64,000 bases of DNA, taken from assembly GCF_046267875.1 (NCBI RefSeq), contig NZ_CP176502.1:1612001-1676000 (forward strand), written 5' to 3'. The stretch comes from Mannheimia glucosida. Lineage in GTDB: Bacteria > Pseudomonadota > Gammaproteobacteria > Enterobacterales > Pasteurellaceae. Below the pieces are notes generated by a model. That model ran no database searches, was not told the origin of the DNA, and saw only the letters and a program-made list of their open reading frames with translations. The number at the start of each line of letters is the position of its first letter. Position 1 is the first letter of the stretch. Shown in pieces: positions 26,084-34,275 of the stretch. The position numbers and the translations under genes are program-made.

Positions 26084-27166
26084 ATGTCTTATATCAAGAA
26101 TGACGATGTCAGAATTACCAGTATTGAAGAATTACTACCACCTATTGCATTACTGGAAGCCTATCCGGCAAGTGATGTGGCAGCAGAAACTGTTGCTAAA
26201 ACACGTCAATCTATCCACAAAATTTTACACGGTGCGGATGATCGCTTATTAGTGGTGATTGGCCCTTGTTCCATTCACGATCCGAAAGCCGCATTAGAAT
26301 ATGCACAAAAAATTAAAGCAATGCGAGCTAACCCTAAAATTAATCAGAATTTAGAAGTGGTGATGCGTGTCTATTTTGAAAAACCTCGCACTACGGTTGG
26401 CTGGAAAGGGCTAATTAATGACCCATATTTAAATGAAAGCTATGCTCTTAATGACGGCTTACGCATTGCCCGTAAAGTGCTTTCGGATATTAATGATCTT
26501 AGTGTGCCGGCAGCAGGGGAGTTTTTAGATATGATTACCCCACAATATGTGGCTGACTTTATGAGCTGGGGAGCAATTGGGGCGAGAACGACTGAATCTC
26601 AAGTCCACCGTGAATTAGCCTCTGGTTTATCATGTGCGGTAGGTTTTAAAAACGGCACGAATGGTAGTGTGAAAATTGCATTAGATGCAATTTCTTCCGC
26701 AAAATCGCCACATCATTTCTTATCGGTCACCAAATTCGGGCATTCTGCAATTGTTTCTACGCAAGGAAACCCAGATTGCCATATTATTTTGCGTGGTGGC
26801 GATAGCGCAACCAACTACGATGCTGACTCCGTTGCAGCGGCTTGTGCTGCGATTGAGAAATCCGGCGGACGTCCACACGTGATGATCGATTTCAGCCACG
26901 CTAACAGCCAAAAACAGTTCAAACGCCAAATGGACGTTTGTGCTGATGTCTGCAACCAAATCGCAAGCGGTTCAAGCTATATTTCAGGCGTGATGATTGA
27001 AAGCCACTTGATTGAAGGTCGCCAAGACTTAATTGAAGGCAAAGGTTTAGAGGCTTTGGTTTACGGACAAAGTATTACAGACGGTTGTATTGGTTGGGAA
27101 GATAGCGAAAAAGCGTTATTTGCACTGGCACAAGCGGTCGAAAAACGCCGACAATTTGCAAAATAA
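26084..27166 (+). CDS. aroG: 3-deoxy-7-phosphoheptulonate synthase (DAHP synthase)
   Basis: First enzyme of the shikimate pathway, joining phosphoenolpyruvate and erythrose 4-phosphate. The sequence MSYIKNDDVRI...ELLPPIALLEAYPA, LLVVIGPCSIHDP, KPRTTVGWKGLINDP and HVMIDFSHANS matches type Ia AroG/AroF/AroH. The N-terminal extension resembles the Phe-sensitive isoenzyme AroG, but the feedback specificity is inferred. I start at the ATG at 26084; a GTG nine bases upstream is also in frame. 360 residues. Confidence 0.93.
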   Translation: MSYIKNDDVRITSIEELLPPIALLEAYPASDVAAETVAKTRQSIHKILHGADDRLLVVIGPCSIHDPKAALEYAQKIKAMRANPKINQNLEVVMRVYFEKPRTTVGWKGLINDPYLNESYALNDGLRIARKVLSDINDLSVPAAGEFLDMITPQYVADFMSWGAIGARTTESQVHRELASGLSCAVGFKNGTNGSVKIALDAISSAKSPHHFLSVTKFGHSAIVSTQGNPDCHIILRGGDSATNYDADSVAAACAAIEKSGGRPHVMIDFSHANSQKQFKRQMDVCADVCNQIASGSSYISGVMIESHLIEGRQDLIEGKGLEALVYGQSITDGCIGWEDSEKALFALAQAVEKRRQFAK

Positions 27167-27177
27167 TCTTTTCATTG

Positions 27178-27205
27178 AGGGCGAATACAATTCGCCCTTT
27201 CTTTG
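27178..27205 (+). terminator. Terminator behind aroG
   Basis: Stem AGGGCGAAT/ATTCGCCCT with a 3-base loop, followed by TTCTTTGTTT. Confidence 0.85.
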
Positions 27206-27245
27206 TTTAACCTTAAAGCAAATTCAATTTGTTCAAACTAAAAAT

Positions 27246-27941
27246 ATGATGAAATCTACTATTCTTGCTTTAGATACTGCCACAGAGGCTTGCTCTGTAG
27301 CGTTACAACATAACGGAAATATTACTTTCTTAGAAGAAATCAGCCCTCGTTCCCATACTCAACGTATTTTGCCGATGGTAGATGAATTACTTAATCAAGC
27401 CAATATCGAACTCAAAGAAGTAAATTATTTAGTATTCGGACGTGGACCGGGCAGTTTTACCGGCGTGAGGGTAGGTGTAAGTGTGGCACAAGGGTTGGCA
27501 ATGGGAGCGAATTTGCCGGTGGTAGCCGTTTCTAACTTAAAAGCAATGGCAGAAGAGGCATATCAAAAATTAGGGGCAACAAAGGTAATTGCCTTAATTG
27601 ATGCCCGAATGAATGAAGTTTACTTTGCTCAATTTGAACGAAAGGGTGCAGAATGGAATGAAGTAGTGGCTGAACAAGTCTGTTCGCCCGAAGCTGCAAT
27701 AGGCCAATTTCAAGTAAGTGAAGAGACTGTGGTGGTTGGCACAGGTTGGGCGGCATATTTGCAATTTTCTGAGCAAAATCTACCGCTTGTTATCAGTGAT
27801 ATTACCTTGCCTTCCAGCCGATATATGCTTTCGATTGCTGAAACTGAGATTCAAAAAGGCAATATCCAATCTGCTTTTGAAATAGAACCGGTGTATTTGC
27901 GTAATGAAGTTACTTGGGAAAAACTACCTCATAAGCAATAA
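27246..27941 (+). CDS. tsaB: tRNA threonylcarbamoyladenosine biosynthesis protein TsaB
   Basis: An ASKHA-fold partner of TsaD in making t6A37 on tRNAs that read ANN codons. ILALDTATEACSVAL, the RSHTQRILPMVDELL helix and VFGRGPGSFTGVRVGVSVAQ are the family signatures. I start at 27246 (MMKSTILAL); the frame is open upstream to 27090 but that part overlaps aroG and has no counterpart in TsaB. 231 residues, as usual. Confidence 0.95.
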   Translation: MMKSTILALDTATEACSVALQHNGNITFLEEISPRSHTQRILPMVDELLNQANIELKEVNYLVFGRGPGSFTGVRVGVSVAQGLAMGANLPVVAVSNLKAMAEEAYQKLGATKVIALIDARMNEVYFAQFERKGAEWNEVVAEQVCSPEAAIGQFQVSEETVVVGTGWAAYLQFSEQNLPLVISDITLPSSRYMLSIAETEIQKGNIQSAFEIEPVYLRNEVTWEKLPHKQ

Positions 27942-27955
27942 CACTACGCTTTTTG

Positions 27956-28765
27956 CTAAATAAAGAAGTATTGCAAGAACCCCGTATAACAAGCAATGCC
28001 AAATAAGATCATACCTAGTAGCTTCGTGGTTAATTCGGGGCTTAAAATATTGCGCAATTTCATTGAAAAATAGACCGTAAAAAGCGAACTCATTACCACA
28101 ATGCCGACAATCGCAAAATTCACATAGCCGATTTGCCAAGTTGCTAAGGTTGAATTCAACACAAAAGGGCGGGATAAGTAGCCATATAAATTGCCGATTC
28201 CGCCAATCACCATCATATAGTTAGTATAAACTGCAACCTGTTTCGGTGAAACCGAGCGTATTTGCGTGACAATCGGGGCCATAATTGAACCGCCGCCAAT
28301 GCCGGTAATACCTGCAATTAAACCGCCTAAACTGCACATTGTGGCATTAGATACTGCTTCTTTTGGTTTAGGTGGTACTATTGCTTTAACTCTTGGTTTG
28401 TGAAATAGGGTTTTAAATGAAAGTGTCAGCAGGGTTAGAATAAAGATAGCAATAATGCTGTTATCAGAGAAAATAAAACTGAGCTCAAACCCAATTTGTA
28501 CGCCTAACATCATCGCAAGTGACCAAATCAACACATTTGTTCGATTGATTTTTATCTGTTGATGGTGGAATAAGCATAAATTAATAGTGGCTGAACCAAT
28601 CACAATGGTAAGAGAGCAGGCGGAAATCACTTGGAGAGGCAGTTCAGGAAACAGTGAATGTAAAATCGGCATCATTAAAACACCCCCGCCAATCCCAAAT
28701 AGTGCAGAAGTGATATTGACTATGATGCCACAAATGATCAAAATAATTATCACGGTCATTGTCAT
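27956..28765 (-). CDS. TSUP (TauE/SafE) family anion transporter
   Basis: A polytopic membrane protein of 269 residues with about eight hydrophobic helices in two repeats; the first repeat has SALFGIGGGVLMMP, the second ITGIGGGSIMAPI, the duplicated glycine motif of the TSUP family. Members move sulfite, sulfonates, sulfolactate or other organic anions. The start at 28765 is chosen for its AGGAG site; a longer frame to 28879 overlaps the divergent regulator gene. It is divergent from a Crp/Fnr-type gene and lies next to a sulfatase cluster, so a sulfur-oxyanion role is possible but unproven. Confidence 0.88.
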   Translation of the reverse strand: MTMTVIIILIICGIIVNITSALFGIGGGVLMMPILHSLFPELPLQVISACSLTIVIGSATINLCLFHHQQIKINRTNVLIWSLAMMLGVQIGFELSFIFSDNSIIAIFILTLLTLSFKTLFHKPRVKAIVPPKPKEAVSNATMCSLGGLIAGITGIGGGSIMAPIVTQIRSVSPKQVAVYTNYMMVIGGIGNLYGYLSRPFVLNSTLATWQIGYVNFAIVGIVVMSSLFTVYFSMKLRNILSPELTTKLLGMILFGIACYTGFLQYFFI

Positions 28766-28816
28766 AATCCATCTCCTAAAGTGTGATAAGTATGCAAAAT
28801 TTTCTAAATAAAGGAT

Positions 28817-28832
28817 TATGATCGCAATCATA
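28817..28832. promoter_or_regulatory. Fnr/Crp-like palindrome in the divergent promoter region
   Basis: TATGATCGCAATCATA: perfect 6-base arms around CGCA, and the Fnr pattern TTGATnnnnATCAA is matched except for the outermost base on each side. It lies between the TSUP and regulator starts and could be the regulator's own site. Confidence 0.5.
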
Positions 28833-28863
28833 TATGGAAAAAATAAAATAATAAGGATAATCA

Positions 28864-29415
28864 ATGAACAATATGCCAACCCCCGAACAATTGATGTCTT
28901 GCCAATTAAGTGTAATGTCTGATCTAGAAAAAGGAGTCGTTATTTATTCTCAGGGTTATCACGCCAGAGAATTTTATTTTTTAAAGAGTGGCTTGATAGG
29001 GCTATATCATATGCTGGAAAATGGCAAAGAGAGTCTGGTAAGGGTGTATAAAGCCAATGATTATTTTGGGTTCCGAACCTTTTTTGGCGATAATCGCTAT
29101 CATTGCTCAGCTCGGGTGTTACAGCCGGCAGAATTGATACGAATTACTCCCTTAAATTTTATTGAGTTTTGGGCAAATAATTCTGCCTTAATTATTTCTC
29201 TGTTAAAACAACTCTCTACAGAATTACAAGATGCAGAACATCGTTTATCGATGGTGTCCTACCAAAAAACGCAAGAGCGGGTAATGAACAGCATCCATTA
29301 TTTACATCAACGTTACCCCAATTATCACTGGACTAACCGTGAAATAGCTGAATTTGCAGGTTGTGAAACCGAAACGGCAATTCGGTTACGGCGGGAATTA
29401 AAGAAAATCAGTTAA
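28864..29415 (+). CDS. Crp/Fnr-family transcriptional regulator, short form
   Basis: 183 residues, shorter than Crp (210) or Fnr (250). An N-terminal cyclic-nucleotide-type beta roll (about 20-110: GVVIYSQGYHAREFYFLKSG, GDNRYHCSARVLQPAELIRI) is followed by a dimer helix and a helix-turn-helix (about 148-178: NREIAEFAGCETETAIRLRR). It lacks the N-terminal cysteine cluster of Fnr, so it is unlikely to bind an iron-sulfur centre the same way. It is divergent from a TSUP carrier and precedes the symporter-sulfatase operon, whose control it may share. Effector unknown. Confidence 0.85.
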   Translation: MNNMPTPEQLMSCQLSVMSDLEKGVVIYSQGYHAREFYFLKSGLIGLYHMLENGKESLVRVYKANDYFGFRTFFGDNRYHCSARVLQPAELIRITPLNFIEFWANNSALIISLLKQLSTELQDAEHRLSMVSYQKTQERVMNSIHYLHQRYPNYHWTNREIAEFAGCETETAIRLRRELKKIS

Positions 29416-29437
29416 ATTGTCATAAATTATTCATAGT

Positions 29438-29453
29438 TGTGATCACCATCACA
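29438..29453. promoter_or_regulatory. CRP site upstream of the symporter-sulfatase operon
   Basis: TGTGATCACCATCACA is an exact TGTGA-N6-TCACA match, centred about 114 bases before the symporter start. It points to catabolite control of the operon. Confidence 0.75.
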
Positions 29454-29558
29454 TATCTATTATGACAAACATCATATTCTATCGTTAAAAATAAGATTTA
29501 TGCTATTCCTGTCTCTAATGGGATATGTCATTAATATAGTCATATTGAGGTGAAGAAT

Positions 29559-31256
29559 ATGTTATTAACAATAATTACTTTTCTGGTTGTGACTGGACTA
29601 GTCGGGTATATATCCTGGCGAAAAACCAGAAATGACGATCTTTCAACATCTAAAGGTTATTTCTTGGCAGGGCGTGGCTTGAGTGCCACGGTTATCGGCT
29701 GTTCAATGGTCTTAACCTCGCTTTCTACCGAGCAACTTATCGGCGTGAATGCCAACTCTTATGCCGGTAATTTCTCGATTATTGCGTGGACTGTGCCGGC
29801 AGTGATTCCGCTTTGCTTCTTGGCACTTTATCTGTTGCCGAAATATATCCGCAACGGTTACACCACCATTCCGGAGTTCTTTGAAAACCGTTTCGACCGC
29901 CAAACCCGTTTGATTATGTCGGGCTTGTTCTTGGTGTTCTATCTTTTCATCGTCATTCCGACCGCACTTTACACCGGTGCGATTGCGTTCAATAAAATCT
30001 TCAACCTTGAAACTGCCTTCGGCTTAAGCTATGGGGCGGCGATCACCTACACGGTGATTGCGATTGGTATTGTTGGGGCTATTTATGCGATCTTCGGTGG
30101 CTTAAAAGCGGTGGCGGTGTCAGACACTTGGAATGCGGTCTTGTTAGTCATCGGGGCATTATTAGTGCCGGTGTTTGCACTCATCTATTTAGGCAACGGC
30201 AGTATGGCGGAAGGGGTGAAAATTATCACCACTACTCATGTTGAAAAATGGAATGCGGTGGGCAGTGCCACCGATGCAGTGCCTTGGCCGACCATTTTCA
30301 CCGGCATTATGGTGGTGCATTTCTTCTACTGGACGACTAACCAAGCCATTGTGCAACGTGCCTTGGGGGCGAGAGACTTAAAAGCCGGTCAAAAAGGGAT
30401 CTTAATTGCGGCGTTGTTCTTATTACTGCTACCGCTTATCTTAAACTTACCAGGCTTGCTCAGCTTCCACATTTTAGGCGAGGGCTTGAAACCGATTGAC
30501 GTATCTTACCCTGAATTGGTGAACAAAACTTTCCCAACCGTGCTACAAGGCTTCTTTATTGCCGCATTGTTCGGGGCGATTTTGAGTACTTTCAACTCGT
30601 TCTTAAACTCAGCGGCAACCATTTACTGTAAAGACTTGCTGCCGTCTATCAGCAAAAAACAGTTCTCTGATGCAGAACTCATCAGCTATGCGAAAAAAGT
30701 CTCTGCGGTAATGGCGGTGATTACAATGATTTTTGGGCCGTTACTGATGTTCGGCACAGACGGTATTTTCTTACTAACCAAACGCTTCGCCGGTTTTGTG
30801 AACATTCCGATTGTGGCATTATTTGCGGTAGGACTATTCAACAAAACTGTATCAGGAAAAGCGGCACGCATTGCCTTGCTCGCACACGTTATTCTCTACT
30901 TCTGCATCGTTTGGGTGTTTGATGTAAAAATCAACTTTGTGTATGTGCAAGCCGGCCTGTTCGTGTTCGATGTGGCGTTAATGCTGATTTTAGGTACTTT
31001 CTTAAAACGTGCGACTCCGTACGAAGACAACAAAATCAACCACGCCAATGTGGACTTAAGCAGCTGGGAATACGCCCCACTGGCAGTGGCTTCTATCGTA
31101 CTGGGCTTATTCACGCTATACGCTTTCCTCTCTCCGCTCGGTTTAGCCTCGCCAGACGGCAGCCCTGCGATGGTGCTGGCGGTGTATGCGGTGCTACAAG
31201 CGGTGGTTTGTGTCGTGTTTTTTGCAAAATGTAAAGGCAAAAAGGCGGTGAATTAA
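29559..31256 (+). CDS. Sodium:solute symporter (SSS family), YidK-like
   Basis: A 565-residue secondary transporter with about 13-14 hydrophobic helices. The opening KGYFLAGRGLSATVIGCSMV, SLSTEQLIGVNANSYAG and the GGLKAVAVSDTWNAVLLVIG segment are SSS hallmarks, and the overall sequence resembles E. coli YidK and the SGLT-like sugar branch. It is followed by a sulfatase gene, the same pairing as yidK-yidJ, so it probably imports a sulfated sugar-like compound with sodium. The start at 29559 is placed after a GAGGTG ribosome site; a GTG nine bases upstream is possible. Confidence 0.88.
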   Translation: MLLTIITFLVVTGLVGYISWRKTRNDDLSTSKGYFLAGRGLSATVIGCSMVLTSLSTEQLIGVNANSYAGNFSIIAWTVPAVIPLCFLALYLLPKYIRNGYTTIPEFFENRFDRQTRLIMSGLFLVFYLFIVIPTALYTGAIAFNKIFNLETAFGLSYGAAITYTVIAIGIVGAIYAIFGGLKAVAVSDTWNAVLLVIGALLVPVFALIYLGNGSMAEGVKIITTTHVEKWNAVGSATDAVPWPTIFTGIMVVHFFYWTTNQAIVQRALGARDLKAGQKGILIAALFLLLLPLILNLPGLLSFHILGEGLKPIDVSYPELVNKTFPTVLQGFFIAALFGAILSTFNSFLNSAATIYCKDLLPSISKKQFSDAELISYAKKVSAVMAVITMIFGPLLMFGTDGIFLLTKRFAGFVNIPIVALFAVGLFNKTVSGKAARIALLAHVILYFCIVWVFDVKINFVYVQAGLFVFDVALMLILGTFLKRATPYEDNKINHANVDLSSWEYAPLAVASIVLGLFTLYAFLSPLGLASPDGSPAMVLAVYAVLQAVVCVVFFAKCKGKKAVN

Positions 31257-31267
31257 CCAAATAGAAA

Positions 31268-31437
31268 ATTCCCCTCTTTAGCAAAGAGGGGTTAGGGGAG
31301 ATTTGGCAGTAGTCATTATCGAAGTGAGGGAATGAATAATCCTTAATATATTCGCTTTCCGACCATTTTTTGCTTATTTTCTCCGTTAATTTAGCCTGTC
31401 AAATCTCCCCCTGCCCCTCTTTTCTAAAGAGGGGAGT
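31268..31437. repeat. Inverted 42-base repeats, each with a triloop hairpin
   Basis: Two nearly identical 42-base units (31268-31309 and 31396-31437) face each other across about 86 bases. Each contains a perfect 9-3-9 hairpin CCCCTCTTT/AAAGAGGGG (31271-31291, 31414-31434) and an AGGGGAGATTTG-type tail. They fill the gap between the symporter and the sulfatase genes. The layout is like a small non-coding mobile element or processed intercistronic region. Confidence 0.8.
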
Positions 31438-31490
31438 GCATATTTGGAAGACTATTTCATCAGGGTTCTTGCCCTAACAAAGAGGTCATT

Positions 31491-32939
31491 ATGAATAACA
31501 TCATCTATATTTTGTTAGATCAAGTGCGTAAAGATATGCTCGGAACTTACGGGCATCAGGTGGTGAAAACCCCGAATTTAGATCGCTTGGCGAAAGACGG
31601 CATTCGGTTTAACAACGCTTTCACGCCGGCTTCGGTTTGCGGGCCGGCTCGCACCTCGCTGTTTACCGGCTTAATGCCGTCCAGCCACGGGATTATCAAA
31701 AACGGCGAAAAAGGCGGCACTGGCGAAATTCCACAACAAAACCCCAACATTGCCGGCGTGGAGGGCTATAACTCCTTTGTGATTGGCAAATGGCACGTTG
31801 GTACAAAATCCGTTCCCGAAGATTACGGCATCGCCGGTCATAACTTTGACGGCTATGGCTATCCGGGCAGCCAAGTGTATAAAAACCTCGTGTTTAATCA
31901 GCCGCCAACACACTCCAACCGCTACCGTGAATGGTTGGCGGAAAAGGGCTATGATGCACCCGAAGTCAGCCGAGCCTATTTTGGCGACAATCCGCACCTG
32001 CGTGTGCAGGAACTCTGTGGCTTGCTTTCCGGCACTCGTGAGCAGACGATAGAGTGGTTTATCATTGACGAGGCGAAAAAATACATTCAAGCCTCCCTTG
32101 ATGAGAAGAAACCGTTCTTTGCGTGGATCAATTTCTGGGGGCCACACACCCCGTGCGTGGTGCCGGAGCCGTATTATTCAATGTATGACCCAAGCCAAGT
32201 GGTGCTGGACGAAAGTTTCTTCAAACCGCTTGAGGGTAAACCGAACCACTTCCGTACCATTTCACAAATGTGGGGAATGTGGGAGGCGAGCGAAGAGCGC
32301 TGGAAAGAGGTGATTTCTAAATTCTGGGGCTACATCACGCTGATTGACGATGCGATTGGCGAGCTGTTCCGTTTCTTGGAAGAGAACCATCTCTATGAAA
32401 ATACCTTCCTCGTTGCCACTGCCGACCACGGCGATGCAATGGGTGCGCATAAGATGATCGAAAAAGGCGAGTTTATGTTTGAAACCACCTACAACATTCC
32501 GCTGATTATCAAAGATCCGCACTCCACAAGAGTGAATGAAGTGGACGATAACCTCGTTTATTTGCACGATCTCACTTCCACCGTGTATGATGTAGCAAAT
32601 CAACCGATCCCGACCGCTTTCCAAGGCGAGAGCATTCTGCCTATAACCAGACAAAGCCAAAACAACGACCGCAAAGGCTTGTTGTGCCAACTGGCAGGGC
32701 ATTTTGTCTATTTTGAACAGCGTATGTGGCGGCGTAAGGATTACAAATTAGTCTTCAACGCCGCCGACCGCTGCGAACTCTACGATGTCAGAAAAGACCC
32801 CGAAGAGATGCACAACCTCTTTTATGACGAAGCCTATCGAGCCGTGAAAAAAGAGATGTTGGAAGAAATGCGACAGGAAATGAAACGCCTCAACGACCCA
32901 CTGGAAAATTGGGTGTATCGGATTATTGATGAGATATAA
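31491..32939 (+). CDS. Cytoplasmic sulfatase, Cys-type, YidJ-like
   Basis: 482 residues of the alkaline-phosphatase-like sulfatase family. The maturation motif reads SVCGPARTSLFTG: Cys50 is the residue to be oxidised to formylglycine, with the Pro and Arg of the CxPxR motif. Metal ligands are visible at the N-terminus (LLDQ), at GKWHVG and at TADHGDAMGAHK. There is no signal peptide, so the enzyme should act in the cytosol on an imported sulfate ester. It lies between an SSS symporter and the maturase that modifies such cysteines. It resembles E. coli YidJ; the substrate is unknown. Confidence 0.92.
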   Translation: MNNIIYILLDQVRKDMLGTYGHQVVKTPNLDRLAKDGIRFNNAFTPASVCGPARTSLFTGLMPSSHGIIKNGEKGGTGEIPQQNPNIAGVEGYNSFVIGKWHVGTKSVPEDYGIAGHNFDGYGYPGSQVYKNLVFNQPPTHSNRYREWLAEKGYDAPEVSRAYFGDNPHLRVQELCGLLSGTREQTIEWFIIDEAKKYIQASLDEKKPFFAWINFWGPHTPCVVPEPYYSMYDPSQVVLDESFFKPLEGKPNHFRTISQMWGMWEASEERWKEVISKFWGYITLIDDAIGELFRFLEENHLYENTFLVATADHGDAMGAHKMIEKGEFMFETTYNIPLIIKDPHSTRVNEVDDNLVYLHDLTSTVYDVANQPIPTAFQGESILPITRQSQNNDRKGLLCQLAGHFVYFEQRMWRRKDYKLVFNAADRCELYDVRKDPEEMHNLFYDEAYRAVKKEMLEEMRQEMKRLNDPLENWVYRIIDEI

Positions 32940-32945
32940 TGAGTT

Positions 32946-33050
32946 GCCCTGTACGAGCCGTACAGGGCTTCTTAATCAGAGCTACTCCGTAGCTCGCCCA
33001 TAAGTCGCAGAGCGACTTGGTTTATTGAACCTAGCACGGCTCGTGCTAGG
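32946..33050. repeat. Array of four perfect triloop hairpins
   Basis: Four hairpins in 105 bases between the sulfatase and maturase genes: 32946-32968 (10-3-10), 32979-32995 (7-3-7), 33002-33018 (7-3-7) and 33030-33050 (9-3-9). All are perfect, all loops are three bases, and the stem sequences differ. None has a T run, so they are not simple terminators. Confidence 0.85.
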
Positions 33051-33068
33051 GAATGATGTAGAGAATTT

Positions 33069-34187
33069 ATGACTACCACCTACTTCCACCTAATGGCAAA
33101 ACCCAGCAGTTTTCACTGTAATATTCAGTGCGAGTACTGTTTCTATCTGAGCAAGGAACAGACCATTCCGCCGGAAAAATCGCAGTTTATGAACGATGAA
33201 ACGCTGCAAAACTACATTCGCCATTATATCGAAGCCAACCAAAGCCAACGGGTGGATTTTGTGTGGCAGGGCGGGGAGCCGACCTTGCTGGGCTTAGATT
33301 TCTATAAACAAGCGGTCAAATATCAGCAAAAATTTGCAAACAGCAAGCAGATCACCAACGCAATCCAAACCAACGGCATTGCTCTAAACCGCCAGTGGGC
33401 GAGCTTTTTCAAAGAGAATCATTTTCTGGTGGGCTTATCCATTGACGGACTGAGCGACATTCACGACCGCTACCGCATTTCCACCAACGGCAAACCGACT
33501 TTTGAACGGGTGAAAAGTGCGGTCGATTTATTGAAAGAGGTTGGCGTGGAATTTAACACCCTCACGGTGGTGAACGACCGCAACTGGCAACGGGGGAGAG
33601 AAACCTACCAAGCCCTCAAAGCCCTCGGCAGCCGTTATATGCAGTTTATTCCGGTGGTAGAAAGCCACAAGGGTAAATTACAGCCCTTTTCCGTTCCGCC
33701 CCAAGGCTACGGGCAATTTTTAGTCGATGTCTTTCACGAATGGTTGCCCGACCGTGGGCAGATTTTTGTGATCGAGTTTGATAACCTGCTCGGGCAGTGG
33801 CTTGGCTATCCCTCCAACAACTGCGTCTTCCGTCCGACTTGCGGCAGCTCACTAGTAGTGGAAGCCTGTGGTGATGTGTACAGTTGCGACCATTTCGTCT
33901 ATCCCGACTACCACATCGGCAACCTCAACCAACAACCGCTGGCGGAGATCGTCTCATCAGCAGCCCAGCTTCAATTCGGGCTGAATAAACAGGCAAAACT
34001 CTCGCAAACCTGCCTAAATTGCAAATTCCGCATTCTCTGCCACGGCGGCTGCCCAAAACACCGCATCGTCCCCCAAGACAGCGGTGAAAATCACAACTAC
34101 CTTTGCCCCTCTTACCAACAGTTTTTTGCCGAGACTTCCGGCGTGATGAGACAAATGAGTGAACAAATTCGGTTTGCAGGAAGGTAA
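33069..34187 (+). CDS. Anaerobic sulfatase-maturating enzyme (radical SAM)
   Basis: 372 residues. The radical-SAM cluster motif CNIQCEYC (Cys17, Cys21, Cys24; CxxxCxxC) is near the N-terminus, followed by FVWQGGEPTLLG (the GGE motif). The C-terminal SPASM half carries the auxiliary-cluster cysteines (CGSSLVVEACGDVYSCDHF and CLNCKFRILCHGGC). This is the anSME/AslB family that converts the sulfatase active-site Cys to formylglycine without oxygen. Its place behind the Cys-type sulfatase makes that sulfatase the evident client. An uptake word lies inside the gene near 33312. Confidence 0.95.
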   Translation: MTTTYFHLMAKPSSFHCNIQCEYCFYLSKEQTIPPEKSQFMNDETLQNYIRHYIEANQSQRVDFVWQGGEPTLLGLDFYKQAVKYQQKFANSKQITNAIQTNGIALNRQWASFFKENHFLVGLSIDGLSDIHDRYRISTNGKPTFERVKSAVDLLKEVGVEFNTLTVVNDRNWQRGRETYQALKALGSRYMQFIPVVESHKGKLQPFSVPPQGYGQFLVDVFHEWLPDRGQIFVIEFDNLLGQWLGYPSNNCVFRPTCGSSLVVEACGDVYSCDHFVYPDYHIGNLNQQPLAEIVSSAAQLQFGLNKQAKLSQTCLNCKFRILCHGGCPKHRIVPQDSGENHNYLCPSYQQFFAETSGVMRQMSEQIRFAGR

Positions 34188-34208
34188 CAGAGAGGTAAAT
34201 AACACAAA

Positions 34209-34264
34209 CAAGCGGTTAAATTTCGCTGAAAATTTGCAAAAATTCCCGAAAATTTAACCGCTTG
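34209..34264. terminator. Uptake-sequence hairpin between the maturase gene and tdk
   Basis: Perfect 15-base arms (34209-34223 and 34250-34264) made of two facing uptake words, in the gap between converging genes. Confidence 0.65.
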
Positions 34265-34275
34265 CTGCTTGTGGC

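Noticed and set aside
27090..27245. N-terminal extension of TsaB
   Set aside because: It overlaps the end of aroG and the aroG terminator, and the family starts at the chosen ATG.
28766..28879. N-terminal extension of the TSUP protein
   Set aside because: It overlaps the regulator gene start and the palindrome; the AGGAG site supports the inner start.
32262..32702. A 146-codon antisense frame in the sulfatase gene
   Set aside because: Shadow of a gene with third-position G/C bias; no recognisable domain.
29559..34187. The symporter-sulfatase region looks more G+C-rich than its surroundings, suggesting transfer
   Set aside because: uvrB looks similarly G+C-rich, and the maturase gene contains an uptake word, so composition alone is not evidence; a real base-composition computation is needed.
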